Below are positions 1-9,800 of a stretch of DNA of 64,000 nucleotides, piece by piece (positions within the stretch are counted from its first letter, which is position 1; the number at the start of each line of letters is the position of its first letter). Origin of the DNA: Alentia gelatinosa (Eukaryota; Annelida; Polychaeta; Phyllodocida; Polynoidae); NCBI GenBank assembly GCA_950022655.1, contig OX465584.1, positions 63,676,841 through 63,740,840 of the forward strand, written 5' to 3'. The position numbers and the translations under genes are program-made. The notes beneath the pieces are model-generated. The model ran no database searches. It saw only the letters and a program-made list of their open reading frames with translations, and was not told the DNA's origin.

Positions 1-283
1 AGATAATACTGCTGGGCATAATCGCCGGGAACCCGCAGTCGCACAGCGGGTGGGAGGGCATAGTCGCCTACTATACCCTGATATATTTCAAACATGTTTG
101 AAATTGAATCGCAGTTGGTGACTCAAGCCAGCACAACAGGGGGTAGGGCAATGGTCGCCGACGATTTTGCCATTTTGTATTCCCATGTGGCGACTCATGA
201 AATTCCTAGAAATTTTGGCTGATAGTCGGTGACGGGTGCCCTATGAATGCCCCAAAATCGCTTAGTGGGAACCGGGCTTAAGG
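1..283. repeat. F-like element fragment cut by the window edge
   Basis: The right end reads GTGGGAACCGGGCTTAA, which resembles the ends of family F at 5443-5850. A 20-bp perfect palindrome with an AACATGTT core lies at 85-104, as in the middle of F copies. The left end lies outside the window. The sequence is diverged, so membership of F is tentative. Confidence 0.35.
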
Positions 284-299
284 AACTACATCGAGATTC

Positions 300-569
300 A
301 TAGCCGTTGACAATATGCCATAAGGCTTAGTTGCGGCGTAATCTCCGAGGCAAACCCGAGCGAGATTATGTAGCAAACCAAAATGAATGGCATATTATCA
401 GTGGATCAAGTGCGGTTTAGATTTTATCTCACCCATATCACTGACTAATTGGTTGAGATGTGTGACATTATCCCCCATTAAGTATTTTTCAATAATACTC
501 CACGGGCGTTGAGTATGAGTTTCCAATGTTAAGTTTATGGGAAAAAGATATACCAGAGGTGAGATAAAC
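300..569 (-). mobile_element. Family H element (H-a type), head plus hairpin
   Basis: The head runs from TTTATCTCACCC (423-434) to GGTGAGATAAA (558-568). On the minus strand it matches the heads at 25111-25256 and 52808-52952. On the hairpin side, at about 305-400, GACAATATGCCAT pairs with ATGGCATATTATC. The apex is CGAGGCAAACCCGAG (346-360). No open frame of note is present. The exact outer end of the hairpin is uncertain. Confidence 0.6.
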
Positions 570-789
570 TACGGATCTCGGAACGCACCCGAGAACATCG
601 GCATGGAATTTTTTTTTCAAATTTCTATTCATCCTAGATGTCAATTCGAGGTTCATTTTCTTTATTTTTATTTTTTTATATTTCCAAAATTTTCTCGGAG
701 TCGCCAGCTACGGAAGTAACAGTCTGATAACCTTAGAATTAAAAAAGAAAATTGTCATTCTCTTTATCCACAATCGATGTGGATAGCTA
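570..789. other. AT-rich stretch with no recognised feature
   Basis: I see only T-rich runs and a short palindrome near the start (TCTCGG...CCGAGA). The 60-codon frame here looks like chance. Confidence 0.5.
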
Positions 790-930
790 GGAGCAAATGG
801 TATGTTCATCATTGATGAATGAGCGTGGAACTATTAAAAAAAACACAACAATTAAAAGGTGTGGGTTTTCTTCAGTCTATGGATCATTTTCTGTAACCTA
901 CTTGCATTTCTACTGCCTTTCTAGGATCCA
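790..930 (-). repeat. Family E fragment
   Basis: The segment holds GGAGCAAATGGTATGTTC, a CATTGATGAATGAGCG block, AATTAAAAGGT and GTAACC. These occur in the same order as in the E fragment at 35925-36065. They are the reverse complement of the end of the full copy at 22255-22715. The match ends where the T-type element begins. Confidence 0.6.
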
Positions 931-984
931 AATATATCAAGCACCAGTAGACCACCTTTCCAGGCGAGCAGGTTGGAGGGTACC

Positions 985-1353
985 AGTAGCTGCAGGGGCC
1001 AGGATGCCCCTGGGCTATATGTCTCTGGGGGCGATAATGCCTTGAGGCATTCAGGAAAGTTTCACTTGTGACCTTGAGAAATTCTTTATTGCTATAGAGC
1101 AATTTCTTTTGAAACAGTATACAAAATGTATTGATTTCCACACATATCTTTCCATATTTTACAAGAACTCTTAAAACCTTTCTTGTATTCATTGGAAAAT
1201 GCCTGAATATATCATGAATGCCTGTAGGTATTTTCACCCCCTGTGTACATAATGCCTGTAGGCATCTTCGTCCCCTGTGTACATAATGCCTGTAGGCATT
1301 CTCGCCCCCTGTGTACATAATGCCTGCAGGCATTTTCGCCCTGAATGGGTTAA
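985..1353 (+). mobile_element. T-type TTAA element with internal minisatellite (T0)
   Basis: It has the same layout as T1 and T2: a GC-richer block, an AT-rich core (about 1070-1210), a minisatellite, then GGG followed by TTAA at 1350-1353. The minisatellite at about 1218-1345 has four 34-bp units, each centred on the palindrome ATGCCTGTAGGCAT. The left end is not clear. The 149-codon minus-strand frame across it is treated as chance. Confidence 0.5.
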
Positions 1354-1676
1354 AGTCTATGTGACTACTCTAACCTTCAGGCAGTGTATATGAAAGTGTA
1401 AGAATGGGACAGATATCTTGATAAATGGTATACAATAAATTGAGCATAACCACCCCTGAACCCACTTTAGGTATTGCCTATCTTTTGGTTTGACTATATA
1501 TCAGTGCAAACATAGGGACTATGAATCGTCATGAGAAAGTTAGACCGTAAAACAAGGTAAAATAGACAGTTCAAATCTTGGGATAAACCCCATCGATTTC
1601 TTAATTTTCTTTATTTTCACACAGTTCTGCAAAAGCAGATCTTCCACTGTCCTGGAAGATTATGTACACCCTGTAT
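1354..1676. other. No recognised feature
   Basis: Moderately AT-rich single-copy-looking sequence. I see no open frame, repeat or convincing regulatory cluster. Confidence 0.5.
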
Positions 1677-2045
1677 AAAATTCGGTCGGTGGTCTCCTTG
1701 AGAATTTGTCTGCGCTAATAATTGACGACCCTGACGACCGATTATATGTGCCATGTGCACCGATTATTTAATATGTATAGGACCTGACAAACCCGAAGAT
1801 TAACCCTCCCTAAATAAACATAGAAATCCGTGGCGTTGAGAAAAAAACACCAATTAATTGAACACGGTTTGATTTAGTCGGTTGCCTCAAAAGTTGGTCG
1901 GTGGTGCCATATTGTGTAATGTTTGAGAGAAACAGAGTTGACCCTTTTTTGTTTCCACCTGACGATTATTGCACAAAAAGTATCATATATTGGTCGGCGG
2001 TGCGAAATGACATAATCGGTGGTAATAATCGGCAGATGGAAACGT
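1677..2045 (-). mobile_element. Family N MITE (N1)
   Basis: On the minus strand it begins TTTCCATCTGCCGATTAT and contains ACCGATTATGT and a TGCAATAATCGTCAGGTGGAAAC-type block in the same order as N2 (20334-20687) and N3 (38155-38503). The ends are inverted repeats built from 'ccacctg' and 'atcggtgg'. It has no coding capacity. Confidence 0.65.
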
Positions 2046-2319
2046 CACATAAGTATAAAAATGGATCGTAAAACACAATAATACACCTCAGACTTACACT
2101 TACTTGGTTTTGGATTTATCTCACCCCTTTCTATGACATCAAATAGCATCACAATATCAGAATAATTAGAATATACTTAGCAAATCCATATGATGTCATC
2201 TCAAATTAACTCCGGAACGGCCATGGCGTAGTATTATCACTTTACGGGGGTGATCGTTGAGTATTTCTTATTAACGTTATTCCTACGTCTAAACCTGTAC
2301 CAGTGAGATAATAGCACAT
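2046..2319. repeat. Degenerate H-like segment
   Basis: TTTATCTCACCCC occurs at about 2115 and GTGAGATAA at about 2306, the bounding motifs of H heads. The sequence between them aligns poorly with other heads. It contains a small inverted repeat (TATGACATCA with TGATGTCAT). This is a weak call. Confidence 0.3.
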
Positions 2320-2915
2320 TCCACTGCCAAACAACGCATTACGTAAAGTGCATTACGGCATACGGAGTGACGGATACGCAGACGACAATCCGTGAGACGC
2401 GCTGTGGAAGTGGACTGCTGGTATTCGGCGTGTCCTCCTCTAATCCCTCTTGCAGGACGGTACCAGCGACGCCCCTTTGAAACCCACCCGATTGAATTGA
2501 CGTCAAATAATCAACTGCATTCCCAGAAAATTAGGACCAGTTTAAATCTAGTTAGGCCCAATTCGCCTGCAATTTGCGCTGGTCCGCGCCATCCACCAGT
2601 ACCCGGATGAAGGTTTGCGACGCCCAGACCTAATTTGCTTGTTGCACTATTTTTTCCCTCGGAGCGTTAATAGCCAGGCGGCGATCCTTACGCTTCTTGG
2701 AGCGGATGAGTCCATAAAATAGTGCCTGGCAATGAAAATGCGGACTTAATTGATACGTGGGGCCGCAGCATCACTGGCTTTATGCAGGGCCTCCCTCTGT
2801 CTGAGACCTGTGGTCTATACATCAAAGAGTGCTTAAAATGTCTGTAACAACCTCAAGAGATCCAAGATATTTATAATAATCTGTAATGGGCGCCACTTAG
2901 GCCGTTTGTAGACGT
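2320..2915. other. Single-copy-looking island, no gene recognised
   Basis: This segment matches nothing else in the window. It contains a CRE-like TGACGTCA near 2498, and TGTGGT and ATCAAAG near 2810. These match RUNX-like and TCF-like sites but are short enough to occur by chance. A 72-codon frame at 2392-2610 resembles nothing I know. It could be regulatory or simply unique spacer. Confidence 0.3.
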
Positions 2916-4450
2916 CTGGGGTGGGTGGTGGTGTGGGGGTGAGGGGTGTAGGAGAGGGAGAGTGGTGGTGTTGGGGTGGGGCGAGGGTTGTAGGGGAGGG
3001 AGAGGGGAGGTGGTGTGTGTGTGTGTGTGGGGGGGGTGAGGGGTGTAGTAGAGGGAGAGGGGTGGTGTTGTGGGGTGGGTGGGGTGAGGGTTGTAGAAGA
3101 GGGAGAGTGGTGTGGTGGGGGTGTTGGGGAGGGGTGAGGAGTGTAGTAGAGGGAGAGGGGTGGTGGTGTGGGGGTGTGGGGTGAGGGGTGTAGGAGAGGG
3201 AGAGGGGTGGTGGTGGTGTGGGGGTGAGGGGTGAGGGGTATAGTAGAGGGAGAGGGGTGGTGTTGGGGGGTGAGGGGTGTAGGAGAGGGAGAGGGGTGGT
3301 GTTGGGGGTGTGGGGTGAGGGGTGTAGGAGAGGGAGAGGGGTGGTGGTGGTGGTGTGGGTGAGGGGTGAGGGTTGTAGGAGAGGGAGAGGGGTGGTGGTG
3401 GTGTGGGGGTGTGGGGTGAGGGGTGTAGGAGAGGGAGAGGGGTGGTGGTGGTGTGGGGGTGTGGGGTGAGGGGTGTAGGAGAGGGAGAGGGGTGGTGGTG
3501 GTGTGGGGGTGAGGGGTGAGGGGTGTAGTAGAGGGAGAGGGGTGGTGGTGGTGTGGGTGAGGGGTGAGGGTTGTAGTAGAGGGAGAGGGGTGGTGTTGGG
3601 GGTGAGGGGTGAGGGGTATAGTAGAGGGATAGGGGTGGTGTGGGGGTGTGGGGTTAGGGTTGTAGGAGAGGGAGAGGGGTGGTGTTGGGATGGGTGAGGG
3701 TTGTAGTAGAGGGAGTGGGGTGGTGGTGTGGGTGAGGGGTGAGGGGTGTAGTAGAGGGAGAGGGGTGGTGGGGGTGTTGGTGTGGGGTGAGGGTTGTAGG
3801 AGAGGGAGAGGGGTGGTGGGGGTGTTGGTGTGGGGGTGAGGGTTGTAGGAGAGGGAGAGGGGTGGTGGGGGTGGGGTGAGGGGTGAGGGTTGTAGTAGAG
3901 GGAGAGGGTGGTGGTGTGGGGGTGTGGGGTGAGGGGTATAGTAGAGGGAGAGGGGTGGTGGTGGTGTGGGTGAGGGGTGAGGGTTGTAGGAGAGGGAGAG
4001 GGGTGTTGGGTGGAGTGAGGGGTGTAGTAGAGGGAGAGGGGAGGTGGTGTTTGGGTGAGGGGTGAGGAGTGTAGGAGAGGGAGAGGGGTGGTGATGTTGG
4101 GGAGGGGTGAGGAGTGTAGGAGAGGGAGAGGGGTGGTGGTGTGGGGTCGGGGGTGAGGGGTGTAGGAGAGGGAGAGGGGTGGTGGTGGTGTGGGTGAGGG
4201 GTGAGGGGTGTAGGAGAGGAAGAGGGGTGGTGGTGTGGGGTCGGGGGTGAGGGGTGTAGGAGAGGGAGAGGGGTGGTGGTGGTGTGGGTGAGGGGTGAGG
4301 GTTGTAGGAGAGGGAGAGGGGTGGTGGTGTGGGGTGGGTGGGGTGAGGGGTATAGTAGAGGGAGAGGGGTGGTGTGGGTGAGGGGTGAGGGATGTAGTAG
4401 AGGAGAGGGGTGGTGTGGGGGTGGGTGAGGGGTGAGGGATGTAGTAGAGG
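2916..4450. repeat. 1.5-kb G-rich minisatellite
   Basis: It is a tandem array of GGGGTGAGGGGTGTAG, GAGAGGGAGAGGGG and GGTGGTGGTGTGG blocks, with units of roughly 40-50 bp of varying length. One strand is almost free of C, so it can form G-quadruplexes or triplexes. Frames on both strands stay open because the unit lacks stops. The 557-codon and 273-codon Pro/Thr/His-rich minus-strand frames are products of this composition, not genes. Confidence 0.9.
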
Positions 4451-4890
4451 CAGAAGGGGCAGATCGGTTCCCCATTCCTTGTGTGCCCGGTCCCTCTAGC
4501 GGACAAGCGGGGAACTAAAGCCTGCGTAGGAATACAAGACGTGTGGTGAATAGACGGCGTAGTAATTAAGTATAATGAGAGGGTGATGAGGCTAGGGGGC
4601 CGCGGACGACCATTGAAGGGCTAGTCCCCCCTCCCCCTCCCCCACCCTCCGCCCACCGCCCACGCTACCCCCTTACCCCTTGGCAGGCTCCCAACCCCCA
4701 ACCCCCTCTACACCGTGTTTGTAGCCTTGGGTTACCCTAGCAATGAAAAGCGTACCCTCCCCTCCCTCCCCTACTCGAGGGTAGATCAACAAGCCAACTG
4801 AACCACCTTAAGGCCCTAACCCACTGGCCGATAAATCTCCCTGTAATAGTGGGACTCCCTAAAATCGCTTGATTGGGAAGTTTATTGCAA
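4451..4890. other. C-rich flank, no gene recognised
   Basis: A pyrimidine tract of CCCCCTCCCCC type (about 4628-4710) is followed by mixed sequence. No copy elsewhere in the window and no plausible open frame. Confidence 0.5.
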
Positions 4891-5056
4891 GGGGCTATCC
4901 ATAAAGTACGTACGCACTGATAGGGTGGAGGGGTGGGCGTCAAAGATTTTGAAAATTTTGCGTTTGCTCCCTCTTTGTTCTACTGCGTACAAGATCGGGA
5001 GGGGAGGGGTGGGTGGGTTTCAGAATTTCTGCTTAACGTATTTTATGGATGGCCCC
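4891..5056. mobile_element. Small MITE with GGGGCYATCCATAAA ends
   Basis: The left end GGGGCTATCCATAAAGTACG (4891-4910) and the right end ACGTATTTTATGGATGGCCC (5036-5055) are inverted repeats matching 19 of 21 positions. The element is 166 bp and has no coding capacity. From memory, GGGCCATCCATAAA-type ends are common on short DNA transposons of invertebrates. I have not assigned a superfamily. No clear target duplication: both flanks read AA. Confidence 0.75.
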
Positions 5057-5219
5057 AAGGGCTGGCGACCTCCACAATGGGGTGTGCACAGTGGGGGTTG
5101 GTGCAGGAATCGCATGTGTTTTTGTGGTCTACTGTGTTTTCTACCGGGATGTTCACTGCGACACCATCCGTCCGTAAGGTCATCTGCATGTGGACAGTCG
5201 GTGGGATCTAATCATACCC
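5057..5219. other. Spacer, nothing recognised
   Basis: Short single-copy-looking stretch between the MITE and the fold-back element. Open frames crossing it start inside the MITE and look accidental. Confidence 0.4.
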
Positions 5220-5447
5220 TAAAAGGGGTATCCCACTATCACGATTTGAGCCTCCGACACACTACGATAGCCTTACGACAAGCGTTCCGATGAAAAAAAT
5301 TAAATTCTTATCGGAAGGAACGAGTCTAGCTTTCACGATGGACCCGTTCCTTCCGATAAAAATTTCATTTTTTCATCGGAACGCTTGTCATAAGGCTATC
5401 GTAGTGTGTCGGAAGCTCAAATCGCTATAGTGGGATACTCCTTTAAA
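5220..5447. repeat. Large fold-back palindrome, 102-bp arms
   Basis: The left arm (about 5220-5322) and right arm (about 5346-5447) are near-perfect reverse complements around a 23-bp loop. The outer ends read GGGGTATCCCACTAT and ATAGTGGGATACTCC. The right arm overlaps the first bases of F1 at 5443-5447, so the two elements abut. A related end (CTAGTGGGATAC) occurs near 12898. Confidence 0.85.
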
Positions 5448-5850
5448 GCCGGGACCCCACCTACCACGATTCTGGTCCCGATAGGCCTTACGACTGCCTT
5501 CCCGACACCATTCCGATTCTATCGTGAGGTCAGCCAAAATCGTGGTAGGTGGAACAGGTTTCTGCGATTCACTCTACATACCCCACGATAGGCTGCGATA
5601 GAAAACGCCAATCATAGAGGTCCCGATAACTTCCAACATGTTGGACATTTTGTAGCCTGTTGTAGGGTAGCGTAGCCTATTGGGAAGATATCGTGGTCAG
5701 CGAGTATGATTCACAGCTCTACGATTTAAAACGATGTCTACGATTTGGAGCTATCGGGGACCTCCCGATAGGCCACGATTTGGGCATTTCAAATCGTAGC
5801 TATCGGGAAGTATGTCGTAGACCATCGTGGTTGGTGGGGGCCCGGCTTAA
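5443..5850 (+). mobile_element. Family F MITE (F1)
   Basis: It starts TTAAAGCCGGGACCCCACC and ends GGTGGGGGCCCGGCTTAA, inverted ends that continue into CTACCACGAT. A TCCAACATGTTGGA palindrome lies at 5632-5645. F2 and F3 are the same element in the opposite orientation. The interior is dense in CGAT and TATCGGG motifs that pair with each other. No coding capacity. Confidence 0.8.
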
Positions 5851-5980
5851 GTGTGGACGCCTCAACGACTTGGAGTGTCGCTAATGATTGATACAGATAT
5901 TTTATCGGGCAGCACCACCAACCGACCTCCATATTTTCCCCAAATTCTAACAGCGTATTTTCAGTCAGCAGGTGTGAATT
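5851..5980. repeat. Fragment of a small element shared with 6845-6960
   Basis: CGCCTCAACGACTTG, then GATTGATACAGATATTTT and an ACCACCGACCGA-like block recur at 6845-6960, where GTAAACACCTC and CAGATGTAAAC form short inverted ends. Here it is squeezed between F1 and F2. Confidence 0.5.
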
Positions 5981-6408
5981 CTAAGAGGGGACCCCCACCT
6001 ACCAAGATAGGCCATGACATGCTTCCCGATCACTGCGATTTGAAATGCGGAAATCGTGACCTATCGGGAGGTCCCCGATAGGTCCAATAGTTTGAAACCT
6101 TAGAGCGTGGCAACTCCTTTGGAGGACCAATAACATAAACTATGGTCACGATAGCTCCACGACGAAACTAGCGGCTGCTACGATACCCTACGACAGGCTA
6201 CCAAATTTCCAACATGTTGGAAATTATCGGGACCTCTATGATTGGCGATTTCATCGCAGCCTATCGTGGGCTGTCGTAGACGGAATCGCAGAAACCTGTT
6301 CCACCCACCACGATTTTGCCAGACCTCACGCTACAATCGGAATGGTGTCGGGAAGGCCGTCGTAAGGCCAATCGGGACCAGAATCGTGGTAGGTGGGGGC
6401 AGGCTTTA
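5981..6408 (-). mobile_element. Family F MITE (F2)
   Basis: It is bounded by GGGACCCCCACCTACCA and TCGTGGTAGGTGGGGG. It has the F interior in reverse, including a 22-bp perfect palindrome around AACATGTT at 6204-6225. It lies 130 bp from F1 in inverted orientation, so the pair itself could form a large hairpin. Confidence 0.8.
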
Positions 6409-6800
6409 AAGAAGAAACCAACAAGCTTTTGGTCAAAGTTGTCTTTCTCCACAAGTTTGATGTGGAGTGATATGAACGAGGTGTCAGCCCAGTGAATATC
6501 ATGTAGCAATCAAAAGGTTTGGAAAGGGACTTCTTTGACCAACACGAGTTGCTTTCTGTATTTATTTCACCCCTGTACACACTGAAAGAATGGTCAACAC
6601 ACATGATGGAGAACGGACTGCAATACTCATAGGGGCATGGAGAACGAGTTCCCAAATGTTAAACCTTTGGGACAACAATACCAGGGGTGAGGTGATAAAG
6701 AAGAATTCAACACGTTTTGGTCATAGTCGTCATTCTCCATGAGTTTGATGCGGAGTGGTATGAACGAGGCGACAGCTGAGTGAATATCACGTAGGTGAGA
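6409..6800 (-). mobile_element. Family H (H-a) element followed by a partial second copy
   Basis: The hairpin comes first (about 6410-6560: CTTTTGGTCAAAG against CTTCTTTGACCAA). The head follows, bounded by a TTTCACCCC motif near 6562 and GGGGTGAGGTGATAAA near 6697. A second half-hairpin (6702-6790) follows and ends directly in GGTGAGATAAA, so the second copy has lost its head. Frames here are accidental. Confidence 0.75.
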
Positions 6801-6844
6801 TAAATCCAAATACTACATCAGTGTAGAAGAAATGCAGAATCAGT

Positions 6845-6960
6845 CATCAGGGTAAACACCTCAACGACTTGTGTCACAAAGTATCGATATTGATATTTTC
6901 TCCACCGACCGATGCTACCCTTCCCGGTCGATTTTCCTTCGGCAGATGTAAACGCGGTCT
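6845..6960. repeat. Small element with GTAAACACCTC / CAGATGTAAAC ends
   Basis: Shared with 5851-5980. Here both short inverted ends are visible around CAACGACTTG and ACCGACCGATG blocks. Confidence 0.4.
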
Positions 6961-7096
6961 TGCAGGAACAACATCGCCTCTCGCAGTGCAAACAGAAATC
7001 CGACGCCACGACCACTGAAACCTCACCGCCTTGTTACATCTAAACCTAAGTAGTGCATTTAGAGACTACACTCTGAAGGTAAGCAAATACCCCTGG

Positions 7097-7147
7097 GGCC
7101 TGTTTAATGATCTAGGCTCGTACATGAAGACCCTTTTCAAAGTGTAC
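7097..7147 (+). repeat. Family A end fragment
   Basis: GGGGCCTGTTTAATGATC, then CTCGTACATGAAGACCCTTTTC, match the terminal 50 bp of the complete A element at 36475-36690. Confidence 0.7.
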
Positions 7148-7154
7148 TTACACC

Positions 7155-7600
7155 CTTTATATACATTGCCTAAAGGCTAGAGTGCTCACATATGGACTTC
7201 CAATATACTGCAAAAAATATAATCTGCCAAAATTATAGATACTGCCTGAAGAAGTCACATCGATTGTGACGAAACGTTGCAAACAAGAAAGTTAATTAGC
7301 CCCCCACCCTACTTCGATGTTCAATCAACCCCCAAATAAAACCTCATTTATATCATTAAACTCGTTTGGTTTTCTTGTGGATTTGACTTCAACTTGAAAA
7401 AATATAATCCCTACCGGTGTGCTATTCACTGCGATATTGTGAAAGAAGCAGGGTGCCAGTGTGTCAGGTTCTTAGGGGCATGCCTAGCTGACCATGACCA
7501 ATCACTCAAGACCAAAATACCTCAATACCCACTGGTGCTTGATATGTTTGGATCAGACTCAGGTTGTTGCAGAAATGGCAAGTTGACTGGGTGTATGTCA
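7155..7600 (+). repeat. Family E copy interrupted by a retroposon
   Basis: E sequence runs from AGAGTGCTCACATATGG to about 7224, resumes at 7397 and continues through GAAGCAGGGTGCCAG, TGACCATGACCAATCACTC and GGCAAGTTGACTGGG. The gap is the insertion at 7225-7396. Intact copies at 22255 and 54385 show the uninterrupted site. Confidence 0.75.
7225..7396 (+). mobile_element. Retroposon insertion with 13-bp target duplication and hammerhead-like core
   Basis: It is flanked by exact copies of AAAAAATATAATC (7212-7224 and 7397-7409), which is single in other E copies. That is a target-site duplication of retroposition size. Inside, CTGAAGA (7246-7252), a stem GTCACA/TGTGAC (7254-7259, 7265-7270) and GAAAC (7271-7275) follow the order of the conserved hammerhead ribozyme core. 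An AATAAA lies at 7335-7340. From memory, Penelope-like retroelements carry hammerhead ribozymes. The flanking helix and cleavage site are not convincing here, so activity is doubtful. Confidence 0.55.
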
Positions 7601-7604
7601 GGTC

Positions 7605-7858
7605 TCTTCTATACACTGTATACGCATGCCGCCAATATAGACGTATTTATAAGGAAACATGAGTAAACACAGTATTTACTATATACCCATGCCATATATA
7701 CTGTAAATACGCACCGTTTCGCCATATAACGTAAATATACTGTACGGACCACTGGTCCGTACACTAAAATATGGACCACCTTGCCATACATGTTTATTAT
7801 GATATTGGTTAAGCTTAATGATTTTTTTTTTTAATTTCGGGTATATAGTAAATATATA
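7605..7858. repeat. AT-rich segment with S-like ATATACGCC motifs
   Basis: Repeated TATACGC, CCGCCAATATAGACG and ATATACC motifs resemble family S interiors (26603-26775, 51327-51737), but ends are not visible. A small inverted repeat around CGGACCACTGGTCCG is present near 7745. Confidence 0.35.
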
Positions 7859-7859
7859 A

Positions 7860-7994
7860 CGTCCAACCATGCTGTACAATTCACAGAACTCGATGGTAAT
7901 TTACAGTTTGTACGGAACTCGGCGTAAATGCCTCGGTCCGTACAAACAGTAAATTAGCATCTCGTTCTGTGAATTGTACAGCATGGTCAGGACG
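7860..7994. repeat. Perfect-looking hairpin, arms about 64 bp
   Basis: CGTCCAACCATGCTGTACAA at the left pairs with TTGTACAGCATGGTCAGGACG at the right. The arms stay complementary through AATTCACAGAAC and CAGTTTGTACGG to a loop near CGTAAATGC (about 7923-7931). It resembles the hairpin modules of family H but has no visible head beside it. Confidence 0.85.
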
Positions 7995-8103
7995 TTCTAT
8001 ATAAGTACGCATGTCTACGCCATGGCGTAAATATCAATTAACCGCAATTTTCTTGCTGTGATTATTAAAGGACTAGAGTCTTAGTGTCTCAGAGGAGTAC
8101 GCG

Positions 8104-8405
8104 ACAAATTAATGAAGAAATCATCAAGTTTTGGTTAAAGTCGTAGTACTCCACAAGTTTGATGCGGAGTGATATGAACGAGGTGACAGCCGAGTGAATA
8201 TCACATAGCATTCAAACGAGTTGGAGAATGACTTCTTTGACCAGAACGAGTCGTATTCTGTATTTATTTAACCCCTGTACACACTGAAAAGAATGGATGA
8301 CACACAGGATATAAACCATGGAGAACGGACAGCAATACTTGTAGGGGCATGGAGAACGAGTTCCTAATGTTAAGCCTATGGAATTTATTCCAGGGGCGAG
8401 ATAAC
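8104..8405 (-). mobile_element. Family H (H-a) element
   Basis: The hairpin is at about 8108-8262 (AAGTTTTGGTTAAAGTCG against TTCTTTGACCAGAACGAG). The head follows, from TATTTAACCCC to CCAGGGGCGAGATAA. It contains GTTAAGCCTATGG, the reverse complement of the CATAGGCTTAAC block common to H heads. It is the same layout and orientation as 6409-6800. Confidence 0.8.
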
Positions 8406-8600
8406 ACGTCAGACCTAATAACTGGCTCATCGGTCGACTGGTGCTTGACATATCTGGCCCCTGCAAAGTCATTTGTAGCTGGGTGCCTGGTTGCCAAGTG
8501 GGTTACAGAAGATGCCGGAAGACTGAGTAACTACCAAACCATTAATTACTATATACCGGTGCACGAATGTCTCATGTTTATGCCCCAGTAGTAATGATTT
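8406..8600 (+). repeat. Family E fragment
   Basis: ACTGGTGCTTGACATATCTGG, AGCTGGGTGCCTGGTTGCC and AAGTGGGTTACAGAA match the right half of E. It begins exactly where the H element ends. Confidence 0.6.
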
Positions 8601-8930
8601 CATTCGTCCAGACTGTGGCGTAATATATATAATACTACCCTCTGTACCACGTGACCACTCATTCTTCTATTTATTGAGTTGTAGAATGGCATTCTTCGAA
8701 TTCGGTGAGTATTTCTGACCAAAATATCGAGGAACAGATTTCATTCAGACAGACTAACCATGTCTTTCTATATTACTATTTGTTCATGATTCACACATAT
8801 TCATCAATGGCGAACATAATATTTGTTCCTAGTTTATTCAGTACATTTAGATAGACTTTGTCTAGTATTGGTAACTGCTAATAAATGGCTCTCAGTAAGA
8901 ATTAATTTGGATTTTAGCAAATCTGCCCCT
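8601..8930. other. No gene recognised; a short E-like tail inside
   Basis: ATTCATCAATGGCGAACATA and TTTGTTCCTAGTT near 8800-8833 match the E right end. The rest is AT-rich and matches nothing in the window. Confidence 0.4.
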
Positions 8931-8934
8931 ACTG

Positions 8935-9400
8935 CGACTGTCTTTGCCTGAGTGGGATTCACTAATGTACCTGAGACGGGGTTTACTTCACACCTTTCCC
9001 CTTGTCTCAAACAATTCTCCTAAAGCAGGATTCACACATCGAGACTATTGTACCTGAGATGGGTGTACCTCACACCTTTCCCCGTATCTCAAACAATTCT
9101 CCTAAAGCAGGATTCACACATCGAGACTAATGTACCTGAGATGGGTGTACCTCACACCTTTCTCCTAGTCTCAGACAAGTCTCCCAAAGCAGGATTCACA
9201 CATCGAGACTAATGTACCTGAGATGGGTGTACTTCACACCTTTCCCCGTATCTCAAACAATTCTCCTAAAGCAGGATTCACACATAGAGACTAATGTACC
9301 TGAGATGGGTGTACTTCACACCTTTCCCCTAGTCTTAGACAATTCTCCTTTGGTACAAAATTCTCATGGAACAGTGCTTTTACCAGACTCAAGGAAAAGT
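8935..9400. repeat. Minisatellite, unit about 82-84 bp
   Basis: About five units contain GGATTCACACATCGAGACTA, TGTACCTGAGATGGGTGTAC and TTCACACCTTTCCCC. The same unit, more degenerate, forms the array at 11010-11572. The 108-codon frame at 9212-9538 is an artefact of the repeat. Confidence 0.85.
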
Positions 9401-9800
9401 GGCATATTCGATTCACATGGAATGACACACCTGGTCCAGAGTCTCAGACATAGCCACAGTGAGCACCCAGTCTATGACTCAAGTACCCTTGGGATGAATG
9501 CTGTGAATTCTACTATAAGTGGGATTCATGTACCTTAAAGGGTGCTTGTCTGAGACAAATCCGGCAGACATTCTGTACTGGAAGACAATTTCCTTATCTG
9601 AATGGTAGGGTTCCCTGAGATAAGTATGTTCCCCTGCAATTGTTGGCGACAATTACCCTGACGAGGTACAGAATCTCATGTGACTTTTATTTGAAGTGGA
9701 ATTCACGCGATGGGATTCATGTACCTTAAAGGGTGTTGGTGTGAGACAAAGATTCTGGACTGGAACACAATTTCTTTCTCTAAATTGTAAGGTTCCATTT
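9400..9800. repeat. Degenerate tail of the minisatellite, bridging to the 46-bp type
   Basis: Single units GGGATTCATGTACCTTAAAG followed by GGTGCTTGTCTGAGACAAAT occur near 9520 and again near 9712. That is the core of the 46-bp minisatellite at 23140-24890, so the two arrays are related. Confidence 0.6.

Noticed and set aside
884..1333. 149-codon minus-strand frame
   Set aside because: It covers the AT-rich core and minisatellite of a T-type element; T1 and T2 do not preserve it.
2833..4506. 557-codon Pro/Thr/Ser/His-rich minus-strand frame and its 273-codon partner
   Set aside because: The G-rich minisatellite lacks stop codons in several frames on both strands; the residues are the translation of the repeat and differ in each frame.
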